Source: CAYZXT01 sp964482515 | GTDB lineage: Bacteria > Elusimicrobiota > Elusimicrobia > FEN-1173 | Direction: 5' to 3' | Length of the DNA stretch: 64,000 bases | Assembly (NCBI GenBank): GCA_964482515.1 | Contig: CAYZXT010000003.1 | Span: 91,519 to 155,518 of the forward strand | In this document: piece by piece, positions 8,259 through 18,700 of the stretch | Layout: every line of letters starts with the position of its first letter | How positions within the stretch are numbered: position 1 is the first letter of the stretch | Notes under the pieces: model-generated | Database searches by the model: none | What the model was told of the DNA's origin: nothing | The model's input: only the letters and a program-made list of their open reading frames with translations | Translations under genes and position numbers: made by a program

Positions 8259-11200
8259 TTAGGCTGCGATTTCCGCTAAGCGCGCAGAGAAGAAGTTGAT
8301 GTTGATCAACTCCTGCATGTAGAGTCTTATGGCTCCCATGGCGTTTAACAGCACCACCACGGCGTTTTGAAACAGTTCCGTTTGTACCCCCTCCGTCACC
8401 AACATGACTCCCTCCGGAGTCACGATGTTGAGAGACTTGGCAAACTTAAGCGGAGCATTTTCCCGCACGACGAGGAATTGTTCCACCTTGCTCAGGTATA
8501 TGGTGGGGACCTGTTGATCATTGTCTGATGTCATTGCTTGATCTTCATCCACTAGCCAAATTACCTGATTGGGCTGAATTTCCCCTCCGGATTTTGCGGC
8601 AAGGATGCTCATTGCCTCTTTGGCCGCCCGTTGGGCCAGGAACGCGTCAGAAGCCTGGATCACCACGGTCTGGTTCTGAGAGCCGATCAGACTTTTGCCT
8701 AGAAAACTTGATAGGTCCTCTACCGAAGCGGGTACGAAGATAAGCTTCGCTTCCCGTCCGGCCAAATCATCACTCAGCATGGCGTCATCCACACGCTCAA
8801 CGGCGCGGCCGAGCGTTGCTGCGCGCTGGGAGAGCCAACGGATTTGCTCTTGGCTTCTGCGCGGGCCGAAAAGATCGTCCATGGCGAGCTGGAACGCTTC
8901 TTGGAATTGGATGTCGTCCCTCAGGCGGGTTTGTTCCGCCTCGGTCATGGCGGACGTGACCAGCCCCTCGATGTCGGCCACGTGTTGAGCCGCCGGGGGC
9001 AGGGATTCGGACAATTGAAGCAGGAAATTAGGATCGCTCATGAGGATTGTGTTTCCCTGGCGGCGGATCTGGAAAAGCGAGAAGGCCAGACGTTGCGCCC
9101 GCGCCGTCGGCGTGTTCTCCGCGGCGGACCGGGTGTATGCCTCCACCGTCACGGGCGAAGGATTGTCGAGCTGGATATTGCGGTGCCAAATGGTTGTCAG
9201 ACCGATACCGATTAAAGTGAATCCGACCAAAGCAATGCCGAGCGGCGTGGCGCCCGCGATGGCGGAAACCGAAAGCCCCGCGGCCAGGATCGTTTTAACT
9301 CCCGCGAGCTTCCAGAGAGCCATGCCGGCAAGGGCGGACGGGTTCTTCAACAAATGGCCGATCACAAAGGCGAAGGGCACCGTCATCCAAGCCACGGGCC
9401 ATATCATGGGGAAGGCCAATCCCGTGAGCGTCAGCGCAACAACGGCCACCGGAACGATGGCGAATACCCCGGGGGTTTCCTTAAAAGCCCAATTCCGCCA
9501 GTAGAGCGGACTGCGACTCCAGGAGCCGCCTGTCGAATCATCTTGTGCCGCTGAAATCTGTTCTCTTAATTCCCGGATTCTGTTTAAAAGTGCTTCTTGC
9601 TCGCGTTGAGCTGAGAGATACTCTGGATTGTCTACATATACGCTCCTATAAACTGGGTCACTAGGCACTTCCACCTCATACGTTTCAGTGAATGACGGAT
9701 CATCCCAACCATGAAATATTAACTCCTTAGTCGAAGATCTGTATCCGATAATTTCATTTGTGTTGCGTGATATTTGAGCACTGATATGCTCATAAAGCGG
9801 ATGTTCGCTTAGAATATGTTCAAGCATAAAAAGTGTTTTGTCGGCTTCTTTATGTTTTTTGGACTTAAACAAAGTGTTTACTATTTTGACTAGAGCTTCA
9901 GCGGCGCTGGAGCGTGCATCTGAACTGTCACTCTTGAGGGCAGATAGATATCCTTCGATCATTTGGCCTTGCGTTGCATTCAATTTCTTAAGGACCGCAA
10001 CAGCGGCGGATCGGATATCGCCATTATAATGGCGAAGCAATATCAGCAACTCCACGATGACTCTATTGTCCCCGGCCTGGACTATTTTGCCAAGAGCAGA
10101 GATAGCGGGAACAGAGACATCAGGGTAATTATCTTGAAGCAATGGCAGCAATGCCGAAATGACTATATTGTCCTCGGCCTGTGCTATATCCCCAAGAGCT
10201 TCAGCGGCAGTAGAACGAACAACTCGTCTCTTATCTTCTAACAAGGGCAACAAGCCCTGGATGACTTTTTCTTCCCTACGATTTGCAATTCTGCGAATGG
10301 ATATCCAAGCGATATTTAGGAAATCAGGCCTCTCAATAGTAAGAGTAGAAGCATCGCTTCGAATAAGAGATAGGGCATATTGAGGGTTTCTAATGATTTC
10401 ACCAGTTTCGATCTGATGATAAGGATCAGACAGTATGCTTCCATGCCAAATAGTGATGATAAATATTCCCAATGAGCCAAAAATGAAAAATGCCGATTCA
10501 AACGACGCTGCAACGAACAGGCCTGCCACGACGATCTTAGCAGCGGTCAACCTCCACATGTCCGGTGATTTGAACATGGCACGGTTAAAAAAGATGTGCC
10601 CGATGGCATATAGGAACGGTGCCAGTAGCCAATAAAGCGGCAGGCCGTTCAAGACCATGAACGAAGTGCCATAAACCGCGTTGGCAATGGCGATGCCCAC
10701 GGGGACAGCAAAAACAATAATCGATTCAATCCAGGCGATCTTCCACCAGCGGTAGCTCTTGAACCAGGAGCCGCCTCTCACTCGAACCGGTTTCAATGAC
10801 GACTGCATTACGGCAATTCCGCCATCCTTATCTTCCGTTACTGAAATTTTTGTTCTGTCCCCGCCTGTTGCATGGACCGTGGCCGTGGTTTCCGCGCCGC
10901 TCTTATCAACAACAAGATGGATGTTCGTTAATCGACCGCTATTGAAACGCCCTATAATTCGGGCCGGCGTCCAGGCGACAAATTTGGCCGAATCCACCAG
11001 GCAGACGAGGATCGTTGGGCCGAGAACACGCAAGGCGTGGGCAGCCGCCGGGTTTTCGGCGAGGAAGAGTTTTTCCCCTTGAAACATTTTCTCGAGCGGG
11101 GTTTTCTCTTGGGCGAAGACGCTGAGGTACGCGGTCCCGGAGGGAGAATCGATTTTGGTGATTTTCGGAACGAAACGGATCACGGAAAGTCCCGCCGATC

Positions 11201-12647
11201 TAAGATGTTCCTCCATGCCGGTCGAATGGAATCCGCCGGTGACCAGCACGGCCACCCGCGCGCCGCGGGATTTGGCCGCGCCGAGCAGGTTATCAACCAT
11301 CAGTCGATCGCGTCGGATGGCGTTATCATAGAAAGCTTCAAAAGTGGAAAGGTCGAGGGAACTCTCCTCTGCGGCTTCTCCGTATTCGTTCCACTCGGCC
11401 GTCGTCAAAGAAAAATCCAATAATTTCCCCACTAAAAAGAGCCGCTTGGATTCAGCCACAAGCCGTTTTTCCTCCGGTGCTTGTGCCAAGGAGTCATAGG
11501 CGGCGGTTTCCAGTTTCGGAAGATCGTTCAACAGGTCTTCCGCATCGATGCCGTCGGCCAATATGACGTATTGGAGGTAATCGCGCAGGGACGCGTAGCG
11601 GGCCAGGGAGATGCCGTGCTTTTCGCAAAGCGCGCTCAGGGAACGGTAGAAATCCCCGTTGGAAATCAGGCTGAGTCGGTAGGCCACGGTTTGGCTCAAA
11701 AGTTCGCCGCTGTCCGCCTTGTCCAGCTTTTGTAAAAGCTCTTTTAAGAGGGTCGCCCTTTCGGTTTCGACGCGGGCGAAGTCAAGGCGCGATTCCATAT
11801 CCAGCGCGCGAAGAAAAAGTTCAACGGAACGTGAAAGCTCGTTTGAGTCTCTGACGGAGGCCAGCGCTTTCACGTATTCGCCCAGGCCGGTCGTCCCCTG
11901 CCTGTGGGACTGCACCAAGGCGTCGAACTTCTTCAGTGCTGGGTTGAAGGCTTTTTCCTTGCCGGACCGGTTGGCATCCGCCATGAGGGCCAATTGCTCT
12001 TGACAGCTTTTCAGAAGCGGCGCCGAATCCAAATAAGCTTTCACGTTGGCGCGATACGCGTGCCCGTTGTCCACGCCGATGAAAGCCGGAGCGTTTTTCT
12101 CGGTCAGCATGCCGGCATGCACCGGGCCAGAAATTTTATTTTCCTTTAGAAGGTAGTCCGCCACCCGTTGGACGTTTACTCTGTCCGGAAACTGTTGGAA
12201 AGCGTTCAAGCCGATGAACCCGGAATGGCCTTCCAGCGCCACCAGGTCCACTTCCCCCCGGCTCATGAGTTCCCGCAAAGTGTTGGCGATGTTTCGTTGC
12301 GCTTCGGGATTGCGATGGACGTCTTGAATGTGAATGACAACCGGGCCATTTCCTCCCACGGTGATTTCCTTGACTTGGCCGTAGGCGCCTGAGAGCGCGG
12401 CGACGAGCGGTTCAAGTAGGTTCTTTTTACTGGAAGGAATTTGCGCGCGCAGAGATGTATTGATGGTTGGAAGAGCCGAACGTTGGACGCGGGGAAGCTC
12501 AATGGGGGCCGGAACGGCCGCGGCGATGAGTTTCTTGCGTTGCTCCCAGAAGTTGGCTTCCGGTACATTGGCGAGGGCGCAATTGAATACGAAATAGACG
12601 AGGCTAAGTGAACCAGCGAAGGGCTTGGCGAATGAAGACGGTTTCAT
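8259..12647 (-). CDS. Tiki/ChaN-like, HEAT-repeat membrane protein (gene B, 1462 aa)
   Basis: ATG at 12647 is preferred over an upstream start at 12764 because AAAGGAAGAG lies just before it and because the protein then begins with a proper signal/anchor (MKPSSFAKPFAGSLSLVYF) ending in PEANFWEQRKK; the longer form would overlap the promoter motif. Residues about 70-490 are Tiki/ChaN-like (IHIQDVHRNP, LVALEGHSGFIG, LVTGGFHSTG). Two membrane modules follow (about 623-736 and 1040-1160), separated by HEAT repeats (about 773-936). The C-terminal 300 residues are unrecognised. It sits between the two larger giants and shares their promoter motif. Function is unknown; envelope location is inferred from the N terminus and membrane spans. 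Confidence 0.85.
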   Translation of the reverse strand: MKPSSFAKPFAGSLSLVYFVFNCALANVPEANFWEQRKKLIAAAVPAPIELPRVQRSALPTINTSLRAQIPSSKKNLLEPLVAALSGAYGQVKEITVGGNGPVVIHIQDVHRNPEAQRNIANTLRELMSRGEVDLVALEGHSGFIGLNAFQQFPDRVNVQRVADYLLKENKISGPVHAGMLTEKNAPAFIGVDNGHAYRANVKAYLDSAPLLKSCQEQLALMADANRSGKEKAFNPALKKFDALVQSHRQGTTGLGEYVKALASVRDSNELSRSVELFLRALDMESRLDFARVETERATLLKELLQKLDKADSGELLSQTVAYRLSLISNGDFYRSLSALCEKHGISLARYASLRDYLQYVILADGIDAEDLLNDLPKLETAAYDSLAQAPEEKRLVAESKRLFLVGKLLDFSLTTAEWNEYGEAAEESSLDLSTFEAFYDNAIRRDRLMVDNLLGAAKSRGARVAVLVTGGFHSTGMEEHLRSAGLSVIRFVPKITKIDSPSGTAYLSVFAQEKTPLEKMFQGEKLFLAENPAAAHALRVLGPTILVCLVDSAKFVAWTPARIIGRFNSGRLTNIHLVVDKSGAETTATVHATGGDRTKISVTEDKDGGIAVMQSSLKPVRVRGGSWFKSYRWWKIAWIESIIVFAVPVGIAIANAVYGTSFMVLNGLPLYWLLAPFLYAIGHIFFNRAMFKSPDMWRLTAAKIVVAGLFVAASFESAFFIFGSLGIFIITIWHGSILSDPYHQIETGEIIRNPQYALSLIRSDASTLTIERPDFLNIAWISIRRIANRREEKVIQGLLPLLEDKRRVVRSTAAEALGDIAQAEDNIVISALLPLLQDNYPDVSVPAISALGKIVQAGDNRVIVELLILLRHYNGDIRSAAVAVLKKLNATQGQMIEGYLSALKSDSSDARSSAAEALVKIVNTLFKSKKHKEADKTLFMLEHILSEHPLYEHISAQISRNTNEIIGYRSSTKELIFHGWDDPSFTETYEVEVPSDPVYRSVYVDNPEYLSAQREQEALLNRIRELREQISAAQDDSTGGSWSRSPLYWRNWAFKETPGVFAIVPVAVVALTLTGLAFPMIWPVAWMTVPFAFVIGHLLKNPSALAGMALWKLAGVKTILAAGLSVSAIAGATPLGIALVGFTLIGIGLTTIWHRNIQLDNPSPVTVEAYTRSAAENTPTARAQRLAFSLFQIRRQGNTILMSDPNFLLQLSESLPPAAQHVADIEGLVTSAMTEAEQTRLRDDIQFQEAFQLAMDDLFGPRRSQEQIRWLSQRAATLGRAVERVDDAMLSDDLAGREAKLIFVPASVEDLSSFLGKSLIGSQNQTVVIQASDAFLAQRAAKEAMSILAAKSGGEIQPNQVIWLVDEDQAMTSDNDQQVPTIYLSKVEQFLVVRENAPLKFAKSLNIVTPEGVMLVTEGVQTELFQNAVVVLLNAMGAIRLYMQELININFFSARLAEIAA
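9540..10440 (-). other. low-GC HEAT-repeat segment of gene B
   Basis: At least four helical repeats of 35-40 residues are visible, for example LLPLLEDKRRVVRSTAAEALGD, LLPLLQDNYPDVSVPAISALGK and ALKSDSSDARSSAAEALVK, which is the HEAT/PBS-lyase-repeat pattern of a protein-binding solenoid. The DNA drops to about 35-45 % GC here, while flanking lines reach about 65 %, so this piece may have a different origin from the rest of the gene. Confidence 0.75.
11140..12440 (-). other. Tiki/ChaN-like domain of gene B
   Basis: This is the same domain as at 6280-7700 and 44200-45610: an IHIQDVH start, LVALEGHSG, and a closing GGFHSTGMEEHL with RFVPKITKID. A following segment KTPLEKMFQGEKLFL is also shared by all three proteins (IPLEKMLLGEKLYI, LPLEKVLRGEKIYL). 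Confidence 0.6.
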
Positions 12648-12702
12648 GGACTCTTCCTTTTGCCCGGGGGTGGGTAAAACAAGAGGCGGTTTATGGGTGA
12701 CG

Positions 12703-12761
12703 AGTATAAAGTAGAGCTTTAAGATTAAGAAACGGTTAACAACTTGTAAATTTAATGTAAC
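12703..12761 (-). promoter_or_regulatory. promoter of gene B with TTACA-N6-TTACA direct repeat
   Basis: Minus-strand TTACA is at 12760-12756 and 12749-12745, an 11-bp period. The next bases (AGTTGTTAACCGTTTCTTAATC) align with the gene A promoter. A good -10, TATACT, is at 12708-12703, and the ATG is at 12647. The element fills most of the 147-bp gap behind the stop of gene C. Confidence 0.6.
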
Positions 12762-12794
12762 CAAGTTGTGCTAATAAATAGAAAACCAAATATG

Positions 12795-15700
12795 TTAGGC
12801 GGACTGCAACGCTCTTTGGAGGGCCTGGAAGGCGGGCAGGATATCCGTTTCGACGACGGATACCACATGTCCCAGGACCTGGAGGAGGACGAAGACCTGC
12901 GGATTGGCCACCCTGGACAGATCGAGGACCGGGGAAACGATGGGGCAGACGACCTTCCCTTCCCGGACCAATTGTTCCAGGTTTTCAAATCCGGTGGAGT
13001 GCTTTTGGATTTGAGCGATGAACTTAACGTCGTTGAAGAAAAGGGTTTCCCCCTCTATCACGCTGACGGTCCGCGGGTCCAGGAAGACCCAGCGGACGCC
13101 CTGGATTTTACGCAGGTTGTTGATCTCCTTATGGTTACGGTTAGCGGCCAAAATAACGATCGTCAACGGCTGCGTGTTGTCCGGCGTCTGCCTATTTTTC
13201 AGTTCATCGATCGTACGCTGAGCAAAGGACAGCATGTCGGCCCTTTGGCCCTGATCGCCCGTGAAATGGAAGCTGGGAATGACTTCCTGCGTTTGTTGGT
13301 CCGCCTGCTCGCGGGACAGTTTTCCCGTGAGGTGGTTCAACAGGCCCTTCGTGTCGCCCGTGGCGAAGATCGGCGCTTTCCGTCCCCACTGGAAAGCTTT
13401 GCCGTATATGCGATGCAGGGCGGCGACTTGTTTCATCGTCATGGGGGCGCTGAGTATTTCCTCGAACGCGGACACGTAAACCTTGATCAGCAGGTCTCCC
13501 TGCTGGGGATAACGGGAGAGGAAGCCAAGCAGCGTGCCCAGGTGGCGTGCGGCTTCGTCTGCGTCCGGTGGGGAGTCTTTTTTGATGGAATCAACCAGGT
13601 TTTCGCGGAGCCCAGCCAGCGCCTGCTGTAAGGTGTTTTGCAACTCGCCCGTAGAACCTATATAGGGTGATAGGCGACCCACTCTATCCATGTCTGCCGT
13701 CGACAGACTATCCAGGAGTTGGGCGAGGCTTTCCGATGGCGCGTCTCCCGCCAGAGTCAGGGCGAGCTTAAGTTGCTCCTTGGAGCCTGCGACGGTTAGG
13801 TTCACCGCCGGTTGGAGCGCGAGCCGGCCGGAGATTCCCACGGGAGGCATGGCCGCCAAATGGGATTTGATTTCCGCGGCCATGGAATTGCGGTTCCTCG
13901 CGTCAATCAGTCCATCGGGGTCGGAAACCATCGGGGTCAAGGCTTGGATCCTGTTGTTTTCGATCGCGTGGGGAGCGATGACCAGGAACGCGCTGAGGGC
14001 GACGAGGATGATCCCGGGCAGGGTCGATAGCCCGAGGGAGATCCCCAGGGCCATGAACAGGAGGCCGATGACCGGCAGGCCTTTGAAGCTGAAGAAAACC
14101 GTGTTGGTGGCCTGGAAAGCGGCGCGGAGGTCTCCGCGGGAGACGTCGCCGCTGGGATTCAGGACACCGAGGATAAGATGCAGGACGAACATGACGCCGT
14201 ACGCCATGATGAAGAAAGCGGCGGCCGCGTGGGAAGCCGCGAGGACCATCTGGGCGATTTCCAGCGGCGGCCCCTGAGGCGACAAGCCCCATAGCTGCAG
14301 GAAGGCGAAGAGGACGATCGCGGCGGACTCAAAAACAGCCACCCAGGTCAGACCCAGAGGGTTGCGTATCGGGTCTGTGAGACTCCAATTCCGCCAAAAC
14401 GCCAACGCCCCGGCGTCCCCCAGGTTCTTTTTGGCGTTGATCACAAGCTGGAGTGATTCGGTGACGAGCGTTGATATCCCTTGCCCCCTGTCCGTCACGC
14501 TGATTAGCCCGGGATAACGATCGCGCGGGTCTTCCTCGTGTCGGCTTGCCATGACGGTCCTGGCCTGCTCGATCGAAAGGTTGTTTCTGGCGGCGAGCCG
14601 CCTTGTCCGTTCTTCCAACGGTACGTCCAGGAATATATTGACGAGGGCCCCGGGATACGAACCGCGCGTCGTCAGCACCACGGGGCTTCTCGCTTTGATT
14701 TCATCAACCAGAGCATCCGTTTTTTCGTTCAGTTCATCCATGATCGCGGGGCTGCGCAAGTTGCGGAGATTTCTTTCGATGACGGTATCGTAGAGTTGCA
14801 CGTCCGATATTGCATAGCCGTCAATGATGAGATCACCTTTTTGGAAGTCGAATTCGGTTTCGCGGATCAGCGCGATCCATTGGTCTTCCGTCAACGATAC
14901 GATGCCATCGCCGAACCGCTGCAGCCCCTTCCAAACGATCGCTCTGAAGACGGCCCCGAGGTCGAAATTGACCCCTTTTAACTCGCGGGCGAGCGCCCTG
15001 GCCAGCGTCGATTTCCCGGCGGCAGGGAACCCTGAGACGGTGACGATGGTTCCTGGTTTCCCTTCCACGTGTTCCAAGCCGGGCACCAGCGGAGGCCGGT
15101 CGGCCCAATTGGGGGTCCATTTGTCGTAAAGCGATTCCAACACGTCTCTGAACGGAACATCGTCGCTTTCCAAGTATGCGTCAAGCAACGGCGCCATATC
15201 GGATCCAGAAAGGAACTGCGCGGCCGCAACCATCCTTCTGTCAATGTCCATGTACCGGTTTTCAAGGAACGAGTTGAATATCCACGTCTCGTAAGCCTCA
15301 AGCCCGCTGGAAATGACAGGGAATCGTTGCTCGTTTCCGCGCACCCGTTCTTCCACGCGCCTGAAGAGCTCGGACACCGCTTTTTGGACATCGCGCATGG
15401 TGCTGCCGTCGATCCGGGAGAATTGCCCGTGATACCCGGAATAGAAATCGTTGACGAGTTCGCGGTATTCGCCGCCGATCAGGATCGCCTTGACGACTTG
15501 GCGGTAGAGGAGGAAAGGCGGGGAGTTTCGGGCGAGTTCAAGGACTTGCAGGCCTTCCAGGATGTCCTTGTTGTAATCCATGAATCGATCGATAGCTTGG
15601 TCCAGATTCATTTGTTTTTGGCGCAGGACCGGCAGGGTTTCCCCGGAAGTCCGGATCGCGTCCAGCGCTTCCCGGATGGCTTGCCGCCTGGGCAGCGGGT

Positions 15701-18700
15701 AGACGACGCCGTTTTTATCTTTGAGGTATTGGGCATCGGCTATTTCCGGCATGTCGCCGAAAACGAAAACGTCGTTTATGTTCAATATGTGATCGACGAA
15801 CTCGCTCATACCCGCCTGCTCGATCGGTTTCCTATAAGCGAAGACGACGAACTCGCTCGACCTCGCCCCGAAGGCGCCCGCAAGCATGTGCCCGATGACG
15901 CAGGTCAAGTTTTTGGCCGAAGTGTCGTCGACGAAAAGGATGGGCTTGTCTTTGACCCGTCGCCCGAATGCCGAGTTTTGCAGCACGTAGGCGAGCAGCG
16001 GCCGGGAGCTGTGTTCCATTTGATGGACGAAAGACTTTGGCGCGAAGAGCTCGTCCTGCCTCCGGACGAAGGCGTCTTTCAGTTCATCGAGCGACAAGGG
16101 ATCGTAAATCGTCTCCAGGAGTTCCCTGTAAGCCTCCATATGCGATGGCGATATGCGCACGTGATCCGGAGTCCCGCGCTCGTCCTCCAGTTTTTTGACG
16201 GCGGCTTCCAAATCCGAGAACAGGATCGGCCAGCCGGACGCTTGATTGAACGCCATTTGGACGGCTTTTGAGAGAACTTCCCTCTGATCGATCATATCGA
16301 AAATGCGAAGATCGACTCCCGCGTCGGCGACCCACTCGACGAATTCTCCGACTGTTTGGATGGTTTCGAGCGCCTCCGGGAGGCCTCCGTTTATGCCGCG
16401 CTGCGCCTTCAGAAGGTCATCGACGGCATCCCTGTCCTTAGACGGCATCGCTTCGAAAATATCCAGGAGGTCCGCTTTGGTTTGCGAGTCCAATTCCGTA
16501 CTCCGCTCATCCGGTGAAAGGAGGCTGTTGATAAGCAGCCGCATCCCCATGTCCCGCTTGGCGAGGCTGTTGCGGTTGACTTTGAGGCTCATCCTTTCGG
16601 GAACGGATATCCCCTTCGATTGCGAAAGCTCGTCCGTCAATGCGTCCCAGGCCATCATCAACTGGTGACCGCCGCGTTCCAGGAATATGAGCAGCATGTC
16701 GCGGTCGTCGATATATTTGATCAGAGGCATCATGCGGAAAACGAGCTCCTCGGCGATGACGCCCCAACGGATGGGTTCCCTCCAGCCGGCGATCTCCGAG
16801 ATTTTTTCCAACATTCTGGCCTGGTTGTGGCCGGTCAGGTTCGCCATCTGCTCAAGCCAAAGAGACATAAGGTACAGGTTCCCATGGAAATGCATGGGAT
16901 CGATGAAAGGCAGGAACGGCGCTATCTGCCCGAGCGCCCAATCGGTAGGGATGCTGGGAACCAAGTCCCATGTCCCCGTCACAAGGGCCGTGATGGCCGG
17001 CAGGTCCAACGATTCCACCACGAATTCCGGTTGGCTGTCGAACAACTCTTTCACGGAAGCGGGCCCCGTGGGGAGCGCCACCGACAGGATCCCGGCTTTT
17101 CGGGCGGCGGTATGGTCGCCCACGGAATCCCCGAAGGAGATGACCTGATGCCCGGGAAGGTTCCGTTCGAGCAGGATTTCGGCAAAGACGTCGGCTTTGC
17201 CCCATTTCACCTGCTTCGGGTCTGCGGCTTTGCTTTTCCGCTCCTTAAGTTCGTCATAGGCGCTGCGCAGCTGCCACGCATCCGGGTCCATCCCCAAAGC
17301 CCTGGCTTGGTCGATGACGGCCTGTTTCGAGTTGTTGGTCACGATCATGAAGGGAATTCCCAAGGCCGTTAAATGGTTCATGAGCTCGACGGCCCCCGGC
17401 ATGATCCGGCTGTCGAGGGTGCCGGTCGAGGGCGGGCGCATCAGGATCTGCTGCATTTGCGCCAATAATTGATCAGGCGATAAGGAGGATTCGGGCAACA
17501 AATTGAGAATTCGCTCGGCGTCATTTCTATTCAGGGGCCATCGCAACCCCGGCACTATCGTTTCGTACGCAATCGCAAGAAATTCCGGATTCACCGGGGT
17601 GTCTCCCTCGTAGCCGTACAAACTTCCCGTCGACATGAGGTGGGCGGTCATGCGGCAAATTTCCCGTTGGAAAGCCGTTAAGGTGAAGTCCCAATCGAGT
17701 ATGACCAAGCGGGTGCTGTCCGGCACCGGGACACCAATGCGCTGCCAAACGCCCGGCTTTTCCTGGCGATAATTGGGCGGGCCATTGATGTTGATGTTCG
17801 CATAGGGTTTTTTCCGGGCGATTTTAGGGGCGCGTCTCGTCGGGACTTGTCCTGGGGACGTATCGGAAATCAGGTTCAAAGGGGTGGTGGTGATCGCGGG
17901 GGCCGGAGTCCGCCTTATCGCCTCATCTGCTTCCCAAAGGCGGATGGTTTGACCAAGGCCGTTATTGTGGTCGTGCCTTAAGGCGGAAATGTTGACGATT
18001 CGGCCGCCGGCGTCGAATATGATCTTATTTTGAATTTCCTGCGGGGCTCGATTCCAGAACGCTACGGCTTGAAGGGCGATCGCCTCATTGTGCGCCTGTC
18101 CCTGGCAGAGGGCGCCTTCCTGCGGGGAGAAGGCTTCATAAAACTCATGGAACAGGGCTTCGACGCGATACTCGTAGAAAGGATGGTTGGGTTGGAAGAA
18201 TTCAAAGGCGATGCCGATTCTTCGTATGTTTGTTTGGTTGTGGGTGACGCCGAACCCGACGTAATAGTGTTCGGGGTTCTTATAGACTGCCTGGACCAGT
18301 CCGATCTCCAGGTCCGACGCGGAGCCGTCTACGTACTTCTGGATGGCGGTTCGCATCCTTTTGAGCCGGTTGATCTGGCCCAGTTGAGCGAAGTCGGGCG
18401 GAGAATTTATGAGACGGCTTAAGTAATCGAGCAAATCGGCCAAGGCTTCCGATCCGGGTGGAATCCTCTGCATATCGATGTCCTGGACGTCTTCGACCGT
18501 GAATCCCTTCCCCATGAGCGGCACGGCCCCATGTCCGATCTTCAGGGAGTGCCGGCGGTTGGAGAAGAGTTGACCCAACGCGCGGACCGCGAGAGAAGTG
18601 ACGGCCAAAAATAGTATTCCCAGGGGCAGAGCCAGGAGCAGGAGGGCCGTCTCCGGCAGCAGGGTAATCAGGACGATTTTTGCGGTCACATAGCCCAAAT

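Noticed and set aside
12648..12764. Longer start for gene B
   Set aside because: It would add 39 residues without homology to the N termini of genes A and C and would translate through the -10 and the TTACA repeat.
15069..16271. 400-codon plus-strand frame opposite gene C
   Set aside because: Gene C has CMP-kinase-like and PRTase-like motifs on the other strand here; the plus frame is a shadow.
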